Below, piece after piece: positions 39,667 to 47,895 of a stretch of DNA of 64,000 nt. The notes beneath the pieces are model-generated. The model was not told the origin of the DNA and ran no database searches. It saw nothing but the letters and a program-made list of their open reading frames with translations. Made by a program: the position numbers and the translations under genes. Where the stretch lies: NCBI RefSeq assembly GCF_009729095.1, contig NZ_VTGX01000001.1, positions 1,116,001 through 1,180,000 of the forward strand. The letters run 5' to 3'. The stretch comes from Mycolicibacterium sp. CBMA 247 (lineage in GTDB: Bacteria > Actinomycetota > Actinomycetes > Mycobacteriales > Mycobacteriaceae). Positions within the stretch are counted from its first letter, which is position 1. Every line of letters starts with the position of its first letter.

Positions 39667-39694
39667 CACTCCCGGCCCAACGGGGCCGGGAGTG
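39667..39694 (-). terminator. Terminator of the beta-propeller gene
   Basis: CACTCCCGGCCC / GGGCCGGGAGTG, 12-base perfect arms with an AACG loop. On the minus strand it is followed by TTTTCG. It resembles the groEL1-type terminators of the array and may be another, tail-less copy. Confidence 0.85.
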
Positions 39695-39713
39695 CTCGGC
39701 GTGACCCAGCGCG

Positions 39714-41264
39714 TTAAATCAAACGGGTAACGGTTTTGTCTTTCGTGACATACGCCCCGCCCGACACCCAGACTTCGCCGGTAACAGATCCGATTTCCTT
39801 GCGCCACAATTCTTTTCCGCTGACCCCGTCGACACAGATCAGATTGTGTTGGTCCTGGTGCAGAAACCGCGTGCCATCGGATCCGAGGAAGAAGGTCATC
39901 GGAACATTCGCAGACGGCGCTGTGTTGACATCCTGGCAGGTACCGGCTCTCATCTTGGCGTCCGCTCTCTCCGTCACGCCAATCATGCACAGTTCGCCAC
40001 TGCCGAATCCCCCGATCATGTCGGTAAGCGTCATATCTGAGCCAGTGGGAAACGTCCAAAGAATGCGTCCGGATTTGCCGTCGAACGCGCGGAAGTCGCC
40101 GGTAGATCGGTTGTAGGCCAGCGGATAATAGAACCCTGACGACCCGTACCGGGTGTTCTCGGGATGCCCCAACGGAAATTGATAGAGACCTGACCCCACA
40201 TTGCCCATCAGGGTGTATCCCTCGCTGGGTACGGTGGCGGTATTTCTACCACTGAAGTCAAAGAACTTGAATGAGTTTGCAAATGACACCGCGAATCCCG
40301 ACGCAAAAGCGGTGTTTGAGGTGTTCGGTTCGCTCACGATGGGCTTCCCGGTGTTTGCGTCGATGACCTCGTGCTCGGTGATGACGACCCCTTGATCGCC
40401 GAACACCGAGACGCCGTCATGCCGAACACGCCATGCCTCATTACCATCCGCCCCATACGAGACCAGTTCATTGCGAAAAACGACAGCGATGCCGTCACCG
40501 CTTCCTTGAAGATTGGTTATCCGGTCCGACGGCAACGAAGGCTGGCTCAGTATGCGTCCGGTTGCCACATCGAGGAACACCAGCACTTCGGGATCTCCAC
40601 AGCAGAGATTCAGATTGAGTCCACATCCCATGGTCTTTGCCGAGCGGGTGATGACGCACTTGGCGCTCCCAAAACGGTTGATATTGACCTTGGGCGGCTT
40701 GACCGCTTGCGACCATCGCGGTTCGCCGGTCTCTTTGTCCAGGGCCATCACGCCTTGATCCGACCCGACCACCACGGTGTAGGCATCACCGCCGAGCACA
40801 TACGCATCGATGCCGGTCTCGTAGGTCCAGCGCGGTGTGCCAATCGGCTGCTCGAGCGATGGCAACACCACATCGGCCGGCGGTCGTAGGTCGCCCAGCG
40901 GCGGCACGGAGGTCGGTAGCGGTCCCCCGCCGGCCGCGGTCACCTCGCCGGCTCCGCCACCGCGATTCAACCACCACAGAACCGCGCCGAGCCCCGCGCT
41001 GGCGAAGACCACGGCGGCCACCACGGTGAGCACCAACCACACCTTCCGCTTCTCGCGCGGAGGTTCTGGCGGTGGCCCTGCCGGTTGATATCCGGCCTGA
41101 TAGACCGGAGGAAATTGACCGAACGACGGATCCGCCGGTGGAAATGGATGGCCGCCACCTGGAAACGGGCTCGTCGGTGGAGGCTGGTTGCCGAAGGGGT
41201 TCGGGTAAGGGTTCGGCGCGCCCCCCGCCGACGAAAACGGGTCGTTCGGATAAGTCACCGTCAT
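39714..41264 (-). CDS. Membrane-anchored PQQ-like beta-propeller protein
   Basis: 516 residues from MTVTYPNDPFSSAGG; the frame upstream overlaps another gene. A Pro/Gly/Phe-rich cytoplasmic N-terminus of about 75 residues precedes one membrane helix (VWLVLTVVAAVVFASAGLGAVLWW). The exported part is a PQQ-like propeller with repeats such as GVMALDKETGEPRWS, EVIDANTGKPIV and CVDGVSGKELWRKEIG. Proline-rich N-termini of this kind are common in mycobacterial envelope proteins. No catalytic site is visible; a binding or scaffold role is likely. Confidence 0.82.
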   Translation of the reverse strand: MTVTYPNDPFSSAGGAPNPYPNPFGNQPPPTSPFPGGGHPFPPADPSFGQFPPVYQAGYQPAGPPPEPPREKRKVWLVLTVVAAVVFASAGLGAVLWWLNRGGGAGEVTAAGGGPLPTSVPPLGDLRPPADVVLPSLEQPIGTPRWTYETGIDAYVLGGDAYTVVVGSDQGVMALDKETGEPRWSQAVKPPKVNINRFGSAKCVITRSAKTMGCGLNLNLCCGDPEVLVFLDVATGRILSQPSLPSDRITNLQGSGDGIAVVFRNELVSYGADGNEAWRVRHDGVSVFGDQGVVITEHEVIDANTGKPIVSEPNTSNTAFASGFAVSFANSFKFFDFSGRNTATVPSEGYTLMGNVGSGLYQFPLGHPENTRYGSSGFYYPLAYNRSTGDFRAFDGKSGRILWTFPTGSDMTLTDMIGGFGSGELCMIGVTERADAKMRAGTCQDVNTAPSANVPMTFFLGSDGTRFLHQDQHNLICVDGVSGKELWRKEIGSVTGEVWVSGGAYVTKDKTVTRLI

Positions 41265-41402
41265 TCCGTACCATGGCGGCACCCGGGTAGCAATTTTGTG
41301 CAGTTTGCCGACGTTCGTGTCGCCGTCCGGCCACGTAACTCCTAAGGCGGAAATGCCGACACACAGATCAGCCAGTCGCCACGTCTGAAGGGAGATATCC
41401 CG

Positions 41403-41921
41403 ATGCCTAATGATTGCCGCCGGGCAATGGCCGTCATCGGTGCTGCCACAGCGGCACTGGTGGTTCCGATTGTCCTGAACGTCACCCCGGCTCACGCGGC
41501 CCCGCTGCCCGGTTTCTGCGTGCCACCCAATGTCGTCGACAACGTCTGCACGACGCGGCTGAGGTCGGTGACAGCCGATGTCGTCGACGGGACGATCACC
41601 GGGACGCCGGTGAGTGGCGGGGCGGCGATTACCCTTGCGGGGCAAGAAGATGCGTACCGGAAATCGGCGGGATTCGGTGACACACCGCCGGACCCGGTTC
41701 AGCAATGGGACGCCGCGATCGACAAGGTCGGCAACCTCGATACCTCACCGTCCGACCCCAATTGGTACGGCAATGCGAAGGCCAGGGTGTTCCTGCCCAG
41801 GACCCTGAATGACCTGGCCACCCAGTTCCCCGCCGACAGCATTGTGGTCCGGTTCGTGGCTGATGACACCCGGCCGGACTCGCTCCGGCTGGTATCCATT
41901 CAGCCGACGCCCGCAGAGTGA
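41403..41921 (+). CDS. Secreted hypothetical protein
   Basis: 172 residues, GGGAGA eight bases before the ATG. The signal peptide AMAVIGAATAALVVPIVL is cleaved near AHAAPLPG. The mature protein has two early cysteines (GFCVPPNVVDNVC) and a region ending NWYGNAKARVFLPRTLNDLATQF. The family is not recognised. It is divergent from the propeller gene (138 bases apart) and ends just before the terminator and repeat B. Confidence 0.7.
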   Translation: MPNDCRRAMAVIGAATAALVVPIVLNVTPAHAAPLPGFCVPPNVVDNVCTTRLRSVTADVVDGTITGTPVSGGAAITLAGQEDAYRKSAGFGDTPPDPVQQWDAAIDKVGNLDTSPSDPNWYGNAKARVFLPRTLNDLATQFPADSIVVRFVADDTRPDSLRLVSIQPTPAE

Positions 41922-41922
41922 A

Positions 41923-41955
41923 AACACCTCCGCCCCTTGCGGACCGGGGGGTGTT
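41923..41955 (-). terminator. Terminator-like hairpin next to repeat B
   Basis: Outer arms AACACC/GGTGTT with an imperfect inner stem. On the minus strand TTTTC follows. Variant of the groEL1-type terminator found beside other copies. Confidence 0.6.
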
Positions 41956-41969
41956 CCGTAGTGCGTTCT

Positions 41970-42016
41970 AGTGAGCGTAGCCGTGATGGCCGTGGTCTCG
42001 GTTGTGGTTGATTGCA
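41970..42016 (-). repeat. groEL1-tail repeat B
   Basis: Begins AGTGAGCGTAGCCGTGATGG like the groEL1 end, has an internal deletion, then GTCTCGGTTGTGG and GATTGCA, shared with repeat C. It sits between the terminator and the end of the adenylate cyclase gene. Confidence 0.75.
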
Positions 42017-42025
42017 CCCAAGGTG

Positions 42026-43531
42026 TCACCGCATGTCCAGGGCGAAAACCTGGACAGCGGCCGACTTGCCTTTCACCGAGTGAAATCCCCTGTCTTTCAT
42101 GCCAAGTGGTCGAAATACCAAGCTTTCGACTACCTGCTGGGTGAGCAGAATCGCGTCACCGGTGCTCTTTGTGAGCTGCTCGACGCGGGCCGCGACGTTG
42201 ACGGCGTCACCGATCAACGTGAATTCCAGCTTGCCGCCACCACCGATGGTGCCTGCGATGACGACACCGGTGTTGATTCCTATGCCGATTCGAAGCGCGC
42301 CGCCGAATCGTTCGCCGACAAGCCGCTGAATCAGCACGGCGGCGCTCACCGCCGCATCGGCATGATGCGCAAGGTCATTCGGGGCACCAAAGACGGCCAA
42401 AGCACCGTCACCGAGGAACTTGTTCACATGCCCACCGGCATCGACGACCGCGGGCACCACGATCTCAAACAGCGCGTTAAGCCGGGCCACGGTGTCCTCT
42501 GCGGTGTTAGCCTCGGCGAAGGGAGTGAAGTCACGGATATCGATGAACATCACCGTCACCTCGCGGCGCTCACCGCTGAAGACGTCATCGCCCTGCTCAA
42601 GCAGCCGCGCCGCCAGCGCCGGGTCGACGTAGGTGCCGAACGCCGCCTGAAGTCGTTGCCGCTCAGCTAAACCCGACTGCATCCGATTGAACGACGCCGC
42701 CAGCGCGCCCAAGTCATCGTCCTGAACCACGGGTAGGTGTTGGCTGTAGTCGCCAGCCGCAACACGCTCAGTCCCCCCTGCAAGATCATGGATGGGCAGC
42801 AATGAGGGCGAGAGCATGGCGCCGACGGTCATCGGCACCGCGAACACAACCGTCATCCCCCCGCCGATCGCAAGGGAGAGCAGAGGAATCTCACTCGTCT
42901 GATCGATAACAGCTGCCAACATCGCGCCCGTAAGTGTGAATGCGAGTGCGGACGCCAGCATCGATGCGTTCGTCCATGCCGCAAAGGTCGGGCGAGAGCG
43001 AGGCAGCGAGTCACCGATCCCGGTATCACCTGCGAGCGCGGCCCTGACGGGTCGCAATGCTGCTTCCGCGTAGCTGTGTACCGCGATCAGCTGGACACAC
43101 GTCCCGATAACGGCGCCCAGGATCCCGTACTGCACTAGCCGCCATGGACTAGCCCCGGCGATCGCACCGACAACGACCAACAGCAATGCGACCCCGACCG
43201 CGTTGACCCCCACCGCTCGGGCAGCCGTTCCGCGAGACCACATGTAGGTGGCCTCCAATGCCTTCGCCCGATCGACCTCGTGGCCACCGGCCCACTGCTC
43301 TGCAAGGCGGCTCCAGCCCCGGCCGGGGAGAACGGTGAGGTAAGCCAGCACCATCACGGCGACAACGGTGAGGGCGGCTGTCTCGAAGTAATCACCCGAC
43401 GCCTCGAAACTGGCAACGACCATCGACCAAAGGAGGTAGACCAACAGCATCAGTGTGAACGTGATCGCACAGAAAACCCACGAGTACTTGGTTCCGAACC
43501 GATCCCACACCCACTGCCATATACGGTCCAT
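42026..43531 (-). CDS. Membrane-bound class III adenylate/guanylate cyclase
   Basis: 501 residues. About six membrane helices fill the first 240 residues. A HAMP linker follows (LLPIHDLAGGTERVAAGDYSQHLPVV). The catalytic domain has metal-binding Asp in FIDIRDFT and KFLGDGALAVFGAP, and the GIGINTG and IGDAVNVAARVE segments. It should make cAMP in response to a membrane signal, like the Rv1318c-Rv1320c group. Its 3' end abuts repeat B, so the copied tail and terminator would end its transcript. Confidence 0.9.
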   Translation of the reverse strand: MDRIWQWVWDRFGTKYSWVFCAITFTLMLLVYLLWSMVVASFEASGDYFETAALTVVAVMVLAYLTVLPGRGWSRLAEQWAGGHEVDRAKALEATYMWSRGTAARAVGVNAVGVALLLVVVGAIAGASPWRLVQYGILGAVIGTCVQLIAVHSYAEAALRPVRAALAGDTGIGDSLPRSRPTFAAWTNASMLASALAFTLTGAMLAAVIDQTSEIPLLSLAIGGGMTVVFAVPMTVGAMLSPSLLPIHDLAGGTERVAAGDYSQHLPVVQDDDLGALAASFNRMQSGLAERQRLQAAFGTYVDPALAARLLEQGDDVFSGERREVTVMFIDIRDFTPFAEANTAEDTVARLNALFEIVVPAVVDAGGHVNKFLGDGALAVFGAPNDLAHHADAAVSAAVLIQRLVGERFGGALRIGIGINTGVVIAGTIGGGGKLEFTLIGDAVNVAARVEQLTKSTGDAILLTQQVVESLVFRPLGMKDRGFHSVKGKSAAVQVFALDMR

Positions 43532-43596
43532 GCCGCGACACTAAGGGTCAGTAGCCGTTTCAGCTGCGGCGTTAGGTGGATTCGCCCAACAACCGA

Positions 43597-43628
43597 AACA
43601 CCCCCGACCCTTGGGGACCGGGGGTGTT
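43597..43628 (-). terminator. Terminator next to repeat C
   Basis: AACACCCCCG / CGGGGGTGTT, 10-base perfect arms with partial inner pairing. The hairpin lies where a groEL1-type terminator would stand relative to the tail in repeat C. Confidence 0.75.
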
Positions 43629-43644
43629 TTCGTTGGCACTACCT

Positions 43645-43775
43645 AGTGAGCGTGCCCGTGATGGCCGTCCTCGGCCGGCTTGTCGACGACCGCGGTCTCG
43701 GTGGTGGCCGATTGCAGCCTTTCGTGGGCGCAATTATGGCGACTCGGGACCGCTGTACTGCGGGTAGGACGAGCG
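43645..43775 (-). repeat. groEL1-tail repeat C with conserved extension
   Basis: Encodes on the minus strand [20 protein letters not shown] and stop, a shortened GroEL1 tail. It is identical to the native gene through the attB-like GTCTCGGTGGT and then continues into about 75 bases shared with repeat D. Those bases include the last codons of the cupin gene. Confidence 0.85.
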
Positions 43776-44300
43776 GTAGCCACGTGCGCGGCCGATCGGA
43801 GCCAACAGGGCAGAGGCTCCTCGTAGTGCGACACCGGCGAACCCCGGCAGTGTGATCTCAGAGCGGAAGTCGTGGAGCACTGCAATTTGTAGCAGGCTTT
43901 TGGGCATGTTCCGCTTTGGGTCAACTTTTCCGTCTCGGGCGAGACCGAACATCGTCTCGAACATGGTCTCTGCTCGCAGCGCGGGCCGCAGCTCGACGAT
44001 CACCGCTGCCGGTTCGTCGAACGGATTACCCCAGACGTGGGCGACTCCGGGCGGGACGATCACCGTTTCACCGGCATCCGCGACCCAGGTCTCGTGGGCC
44101 CGCCTAATCTGAATTCGCCCGTCTGCGATCTCAAACCGTTCCTCCGAACCCGGATGCAGGTGCAGATTGGGGATGCTCCCACCCGGGGCGACGTCCAACC
44201 GGAAGCGGAGACGTTGGCCACCGGTAGATGCGGCAGTTTCGAGAAATGTGATCCGCTCCCCCGTGAGTGGATGCTCAATTTCGTCGCCAATTCGTGCCAT
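43734..44300 (-). CDS. Cupin-domain protein
   Basis: 188 residues. The cupin metal site is NLHLHPGSEERFEIADG (motif 1) and VPPGVAHVWGNP (motif 2). The helical C-terminus ends APIGRARGYRSSYPQYSG. Members bind a metal and act as dioxygenases, isomerases or small-molecule sensors. The last ~14 codons and stop lie in the segment repeated at D, where a second cupin 3' end survives without its body. Its 3' end is joined directly to repeat C. Confidence 0.85.
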   Translation of the reverse strand: MARIGDEIEHPLTGERITFLETAASTGGQRLRFRLDVAPGGSIPNLHLHPGSEERFEIADGRIQIRRAHETWVADAGETVIVPPGVAHVWGNPFDEPAAVIVELRPALRAETMFETMFGLARDGKVDPKRNMPKSLLQIAVLHDFRSEITLPGFAGVALRGASALLAPIGRARGYRSSYPQYSGPESP

Positions 44301-44422
44301 CTCGACCCCCGTCGTGCGATCTCCCAGCCAAAGTAAAGCACCCGTGTCGTCAGCCTGAGGGATATTGCCCGCAGTTATCGGCTACCTTGCCGATCGGCTC
44401 GGCGGCACGTGAAATGGCTTCT

Positions 44423-44568
44423 AGTGAGCGTGGCCGTGGTGATGACCGGCGTGGTCATCTTCCTCGGCCGGCTTGTCCACGACGGCCGTCTCGGTGGTGG
44501 CCGATTGCAGCCTTTCGTGGGCGCAGTTATGGCGACTCGGGACCGCTGTACAGCGGGTAGGACGAGCG
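44423..44568 (-). repeat. groEL1-tail repeat D with conserved extension
   Basis: Encodes [29 protein letters not shown] tail on the minus strand (a different His arrangement from C). It is then near-identical to repeat C for about 75 bases beyond the attB-like core. No terminator hairpin precedes it. Confidence 0.85.
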
Positions 44569-44575
44569 TCGGGCG
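44528..44575 (-). pseudogene. Orphan 3' end of a second cupin gene
   Basis: Within repeat D, the minus strand reads RRSSYPLYSGPESP and stop, corresponding to RSSYPQYSGPESP of the intact cupin next to repeat C. The rest of the gene is missing and unrelated sequence follows. Confidence 0.6.
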
Positions 44576-44665
44576 TACGCGCGTCCGCAGTGTCGGGCAT
44601 ACGCGTCCGCGGTGTCGGCGGCATCGTTTACAGTTCCGTCAGTTTCTTTCAGACAGGAGTTTTCC

Positions 44666-45055
44666 GTGCTTCGTACTTTCTTTGCTGCCGCGACGTTCGT
44701 CGCTGCGTTCGGGGCTCTCGCGGCGCCGCCGGCCCACGCCGACGAGAGCAGCGGCTGCGAGGTCATCCACTGGGGCCTCTTCGGTGGCGACCGCAGGATG
44801 ATCTGTGACGGCCCCAAGCGGGCCGATGGATCGTGGGAGAGGAAGCGGATGTACTTCACGCCGCCCTACCACCGGAACGCAAGCTCATCGTGCAGCGGAA
44901 GTAGGTACTCAAGCTCCTGCACCTACTACGAAGCCGCAGACGTCCCGTTGGAGGTCCACGGCACCCCCGAGACGTACCTCGTGCGAGACGACAACGTGTT
45001 GCCTGACGAGCCGGGGTGGCTGCCGCATGGAGCGTTGGTCGGCAACGCAACTTAG
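44666..45055 (+). CDS. Secreted CDGP-type small protein
   Basis: 129 residues from a GTG six bases after CAGGAG. A signal peptide (LRTFFAAATFVAAFGALA) ends near AHADES. The mature domain contains CEVIHWG, MICDGPKRADGSW, YFTPPYH and CTYYEAADVP, resembling the mycobacterial CDGP family of exported proteins with conserved cysteines. Function is unknown. It is oriented opposite to most cassette genes and ends a few bases before the terminator beside repeat E. Confidence 0.75.
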   Translation: MLRTFFAAATFVAAFGALAAPPAHADESSGCEVIHWGLFGGDRRMICDGPKRADGSWERKRMYFTPPYHRNASSSCSGSRYSSSCTYYEAADVPLEVHGTPETYLVRDDNVLPDEPGWLPHGALVGNAT

Positions 45056-45068
45056 GCGGCAACGAAAA

Positions 45069-45096
45069 CACCCCCGGCCCAACCGGACCGGGGGTG
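45069..45096 (-). terminator. Terminator next to repeat E
   Basis: CACCCCCGG / CCGGGGGTG stem followed on the minus strand by TTTTCG. Nearly identical to the hairpin beside repeat G. Confidence 0.8.
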
Positions 45097-45112
45097 CTCT
45101 ACGTGACTACCT

Positions 45113-45185
45113 AGTGAGCGTGGCCGTGATGGCCGTGCCCGTGATCTTCTTCCTCGGCGGGCTTGTCCACGACGGCCGTCTCGGT
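45113..45185 (-). repeat. groEL1-tail repeat E
   Basis: Encodes [23 protein letters not shown] on the minus strand, then diverges just after the attB-like CGTCTCGGT. It is the copy closest to the native tail. Confidence 0.85.
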
Positions 45186-45325
45186 TGTGTGGAATGTAAG
45201 CCACAGGCGCTCGTCGTTGTCCGAGCCCATCGGCTCGGATGGGTTTCGCGTTCCGTTGTCGCCCCGAGCCCTGGGTTAGACGGTCTCGTCGTGTTCGGTT
45301 CGAGGTTGGGATATAAATTGCCCGA

Positions 45326-46462
45326 ATGACTTCGCAGTGGGACGGGATTCTTCGGTGCAAGACCTGGAACGTCTGGCCAGCGAGAACGACGGGCGAACTG
45401 CCGTCGTTAGACATTGACTACGGTGGCGCATCGCCGGTTCACGCGCGTGCGTTCGTGCACGCCTATGACCCGAAGCTGCAACCGGAGCTGAATCTCGTTG
45501 AGCCCTCGGACATAGGGCCACCACTGTGGGACGGAGAGCAACCTGGATGGCACCAAGTGCGGGACGCGCTCCTTGTCGGAGTCGGAGACCAAGTTCAACT
45601 GGCGCAGGCGCAACCACGGACAGCGCGGCGTGGCGAACTCGATATCCGATTGAGTTTCGAGTTCGACGGAAATCCACAAGAACCGCTAGTTGAAGCCTTA
45701 CGCGCCTATGCTTTTGAGATACTGGCACTTCTGAATCTTTGCCTTGACGATCTTGTAACCCCGACCATGCCATTCCACGTCCGGGAGAACCTGCCAGACG
45801 ATCAAGCCGAAGCGACACTGTCGTTCAAAGTCGAGGTCCGGCACCGCCACACGTTGGATGATGGAGTGCTTAGCGATTTCCTGATGAGTACGGCACAATT
45901 CCTTTCGGATCCCAGCCACGGGCCGAAGTACCGAATCGCATTGGAGCTGTACGCGGCCCACTTTACTGAGAAGCAGGTTCGGGTTCGGTTCATCTTGCTT
46001 GTGATTGCGATGGAGGCTCTCGCACAGCCGAGCAACAAAGAACCAGCGGCTCAGAGCCTTGTCAGTCGGTGGGGCCAAGAGCTAAAGGAAGAGATGGCCA
46101 AACATGACCCATCGACTGCGGCCTACCGCGACCTTATTTCCCTTTCTGGACAACTCAAATGGCTGGGGCAGGATTCAATTGGTGTTCAGATTGCCAATCT
46201 CTTCTCAGATCTCCCGGACGTCAGCGTCGACGAGATCGACAAGTTGAAGAAGAGCGCGCGAGATATTTACAACAAGCGGAGCAGGCTCGTCCACGACGGG
46301 TACCTACCTGCCGCTGAACTTCCCGATCTTGAGAACGAAGCGCGGACCCTCGTCGAGATACTGTTCAAATCCGCGATCGAAAAGAGCAAGTTTGCTGACG
46401 AGCGTTTCACGATCAGAATTGAAGATCACGCAGGACCGGAAAGCGACCCGGATAACGCATAA
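45326..46462 (+). CDS. HEPN-like hypothetical protein, possible defence gene
   Basis: 378 residues. TATAAA lies nine bases before the ATG, so the mRNA may be leaderless. Codon use is visibly AT-richer than the neighbours, suggesting transfer. The N-terminal half is a beta-rich domain (RLSFEFDGNPQEPLVEALRAYAFEILAL). The C-terminal half is helical and ends with YNKRSRLVHDGYLPAAEL, where RSRLVH fits the R-x4-H motif of HEPN ribonuclease domains, notably the Apea type. Such proteins occur in abortive-infection systems. No partner gene is evident, so the defence role is an inference. Confidence 0.65.
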   Translation: MTSQWDGILRCKTWNVWPARTTGELPSLDIDYGGASPVHARAFVHAYDPKLQPELNLVEPSDIGPPLWDGEQPGWHQVRDALLVGVGDQVQLAQAQPRTARRGELDIRLSFEFDGNPQEPLVEALRAYAFEILALLNLCLDDLVTPTMPFHVRENLPDDQAEATLSFKVEVRHRHTLDDGVLSDFLMSTAQFLSDPSHGPKYRIALELYAAHFTEKQVRVRFILLVIAMEALAQPSNKEPAAQSLVSRWGQELKEEMAKHDPSTAAYRDLISLSGQLKWLGQDSIGVQIANLFSDLPDVSVDEIDKLKKSARDIYNKRSRLVHDGYLPAAELPDLENEARTLVEILFKSAIEKSKFADERFTIRIEDHAGPESDPDNA

Positions 46463-46654
46463 GCGAGACACCAAGATCCGACGACGGAATGGTTGGCGTG
46501 GACTACCGCGCCACCGCGACGCCGCCCGAGCACGCGGCGGTAGCTGAGAGGATCGCACACCCCGCGCTCACATGAGTAATGCGGTCGGCAAGCTTAGACT
46601 TGCTACCGCCTGGTTCAAGTGGTGACGAAGCCAGCCGAAACTGCTTGGGGCGCA

Positions 46655-46760
46655 CTAACGGTCAAACATCTGCGAGATCTCGTTTCGCTTGTTCGACATC
46701 TCGTTTTCGATGTAGACGGCGTTCACCAGTGCGAACACGAGGAGCACCGCAGCCAGAACG
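46655..46760 (-). pseudogene. 3' remnant of a DUF2510-type membrane protein gene
   Basis: The minus strand encodes RVLAAVLLVFALVNAVYIE and NKRNEISQMFDR before a stop, clearly similar to the end of the intact DUF2510 gene near groEL1 (RVVASLVLVVALANGFYIE and NKRNELTHMFNR). Upstream coding sequence is absent; repeat F begins at the break. Confidence 0.75.
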
Positions 46761-46799
46761 CGGCGTGGTCATCTTCCTCCGCCGGTTCGTCGACAACGA
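46761..46799 (-). repeat. groEL1-tail repeat F (degenerate)
   Basis: GGCGTGGTCATCTTCCTC and the following CGCCGG match the middle of repeat D with several changes. The tail end and terminator are missing. It joins the DUF2510 remnant to unrelated sequence. Confidence 0.65.
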
Positions 46800-46828
46800 C
46801 ACACCCCCAGCGTCGCCCTGGCGTCAAT

Positions 46829-47215
46829 CTAGGGCAGTTGACCCGCCAACTCGCGTGCATAGTCGACTTCATCGCTGACATCGAGAACCGTGTCGGGGTG
46901 GGTCGCCGGAATCATCGTCGAGTGAAAGAACCCGTCGCCCTGGACCGTGACCTGAATAAACCCAACCTGCCGCACGTCCTTCGCCAGCAGGAGAAGCAGG
47001 CCCAGCAGGCAGAACAAGGAACCCACAATCGCAAGAACGACCCTACTGGTCGAGAGGTGCTCTTCGGAGGTGGACATGTCCGTGACCGTCCACTCGGTTC
47101 CGCGGATCGGAAATTGGCCGATCGGCGTCGATATCCAATACTGCGAAACAGCGATGTCGCCGATCGTCGTCAACCACTCGTCAGAACTATCGGCGTCGAC
47201 AATGGGCTCCTGCAT
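46829..47215 (-). CDS. Small single-pass membrane protein
   Basis: 128 residues. A polar N-terminal ~55 residues (SQYWISTPIGQFPIRGTEW) is followed by one membrane helix (VVLAIVGSLFCLLGLLLLL). A C-terminal ~50 residues follows (VGFIQVTVQGDGFFHSTM). No ribosome site is obvious. It resembles small cassette proteins with a Trp-rich N-domain but is not recognised. It lies between repeats F and G, with its 3' end facing F. Confidence 0.55.
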   Translation of the reverse strand: MQEPIVDADSSDEWLTTIGDIAVSQYWISTPIGQFPIRGTEWTVTDMSTSEEHLSTSRVVLAIVGSLFCLLGLLLLLAKDVRQVGFIQVTVQGDGFFHSTMIPATHPDTVLDVSDEVDYARELAGQLP

Positions 47216-47322
47216 AACGGGCGATTAAAGCACGTGGACGCGCACTGCAGCCGCAGTTCTGACATGCAGACACCGCTGTTCACGGTGTACACCGACTACG
47301 CGAACTGGCTGGCTGAGACGAA

Positions 47323-47354
47323 AACACCCCCGGCCCAACCGGACCGGGGGTGTT
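47323..47354 (-). terminator. Terminator next to repeat G
   Basis: AACACCCCCGG / CCGGGGGTGTT, 11-base perfect arms, followed by TTCG on the minus strand. Nearly identical to the hairpin beside repeat E. Confidence 0.85.
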
Positions 47355-47369
47355 TCGCGAAACGAACTC

Positions 47370-47417
47370 AGTGAGCGTGGCCGTGATGGCCGTGCCCGTG
47401 ATCTTCTTCCTCGGCCG
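47370..47417 (-). repeat. groEL1-tail repeat G
   Basis: Encodes [15 protein letters not shown] and stop on the minus strand. It breaks off within the attB-like left half (CGGCCGA), short of the core. Confidence 0.85.
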
Positions 47418-47525
47418 ACCCTCATTGCCAACGGCTACCTCTGACCCGAGATTCTGATGTTGCCCGCACGCGTTTCGGGTATCGGATCTACATCACCCGC
47501 CCAGACGATTCCCTGACCCTCGGAA

Positions 47526-47553
47526 AGCCCTCGACCGCTGATTGGTCGGGGCT
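47526..47553 (-). terminator. Terminator of the Ltp/small-protein operon
   Basis: AGCCCTCGACC pairs with GGTCGGGGCT around GCTGATT, with one bulge. On the minus strand TTTCC follows, about 90 bases past the last gene of the operon. The rest of 47418-47640 shows no gene. Confidence 0.65.
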
Positions 47554-47640
47554 CTTCTTGAGCGCGTTGAACGCAACTCACGGGCCACCCCTCACCCATT
47601 CCGAGGCCGGCCGGATCTGCTGCTCACTACACACCCGGTA

Positions 47641-47895
47641 TTACTCACCCAGTAGCTCAGCCAAGCTGTACCCGGCATTGGCCGCCCTGCCTTCCCAGTA
47701 CGCCCGCGTTCGTAGGGTTACGCTGACCGGATTCCCCCAGCGCCACTCCTGATCATCCTCAGTGAGGATCTCGCCCGCCATGCTCAACCGTCGGTCGCCG
47801 CTGATGGCCAGGATTTCGTTCGAATACGGGACACAAGGCGTGTCGAGTCCGTCGTCCTCGTACCAACCAGATCCTTCGTAAGGCGGCGGCTGCAT
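47641..47895 (-). CDS. Small hypothetical protein downstream of the Ltp gene
   Basis: 84 residues, acidic and Trp/Tyr-rich (GSGWYEDDGLDTPCVPYSNEI), with no signal or membrane segment. The ATG overlaps the Ltp-gene stop by one base (TGATG), so it is translationally coupled and may act with that membrane protein, for example as an immunity or accessory factor. The family is not recognised. Confidence 0.6.
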   Translation of the reverse strand: MQPPPYEGSGWYEDDGLDTPCVPYSNEILAISGDRRLSMAGEILTEDDQEWRWGNPVSVTLRTRAYWEGRAANAGYSLAELLGE

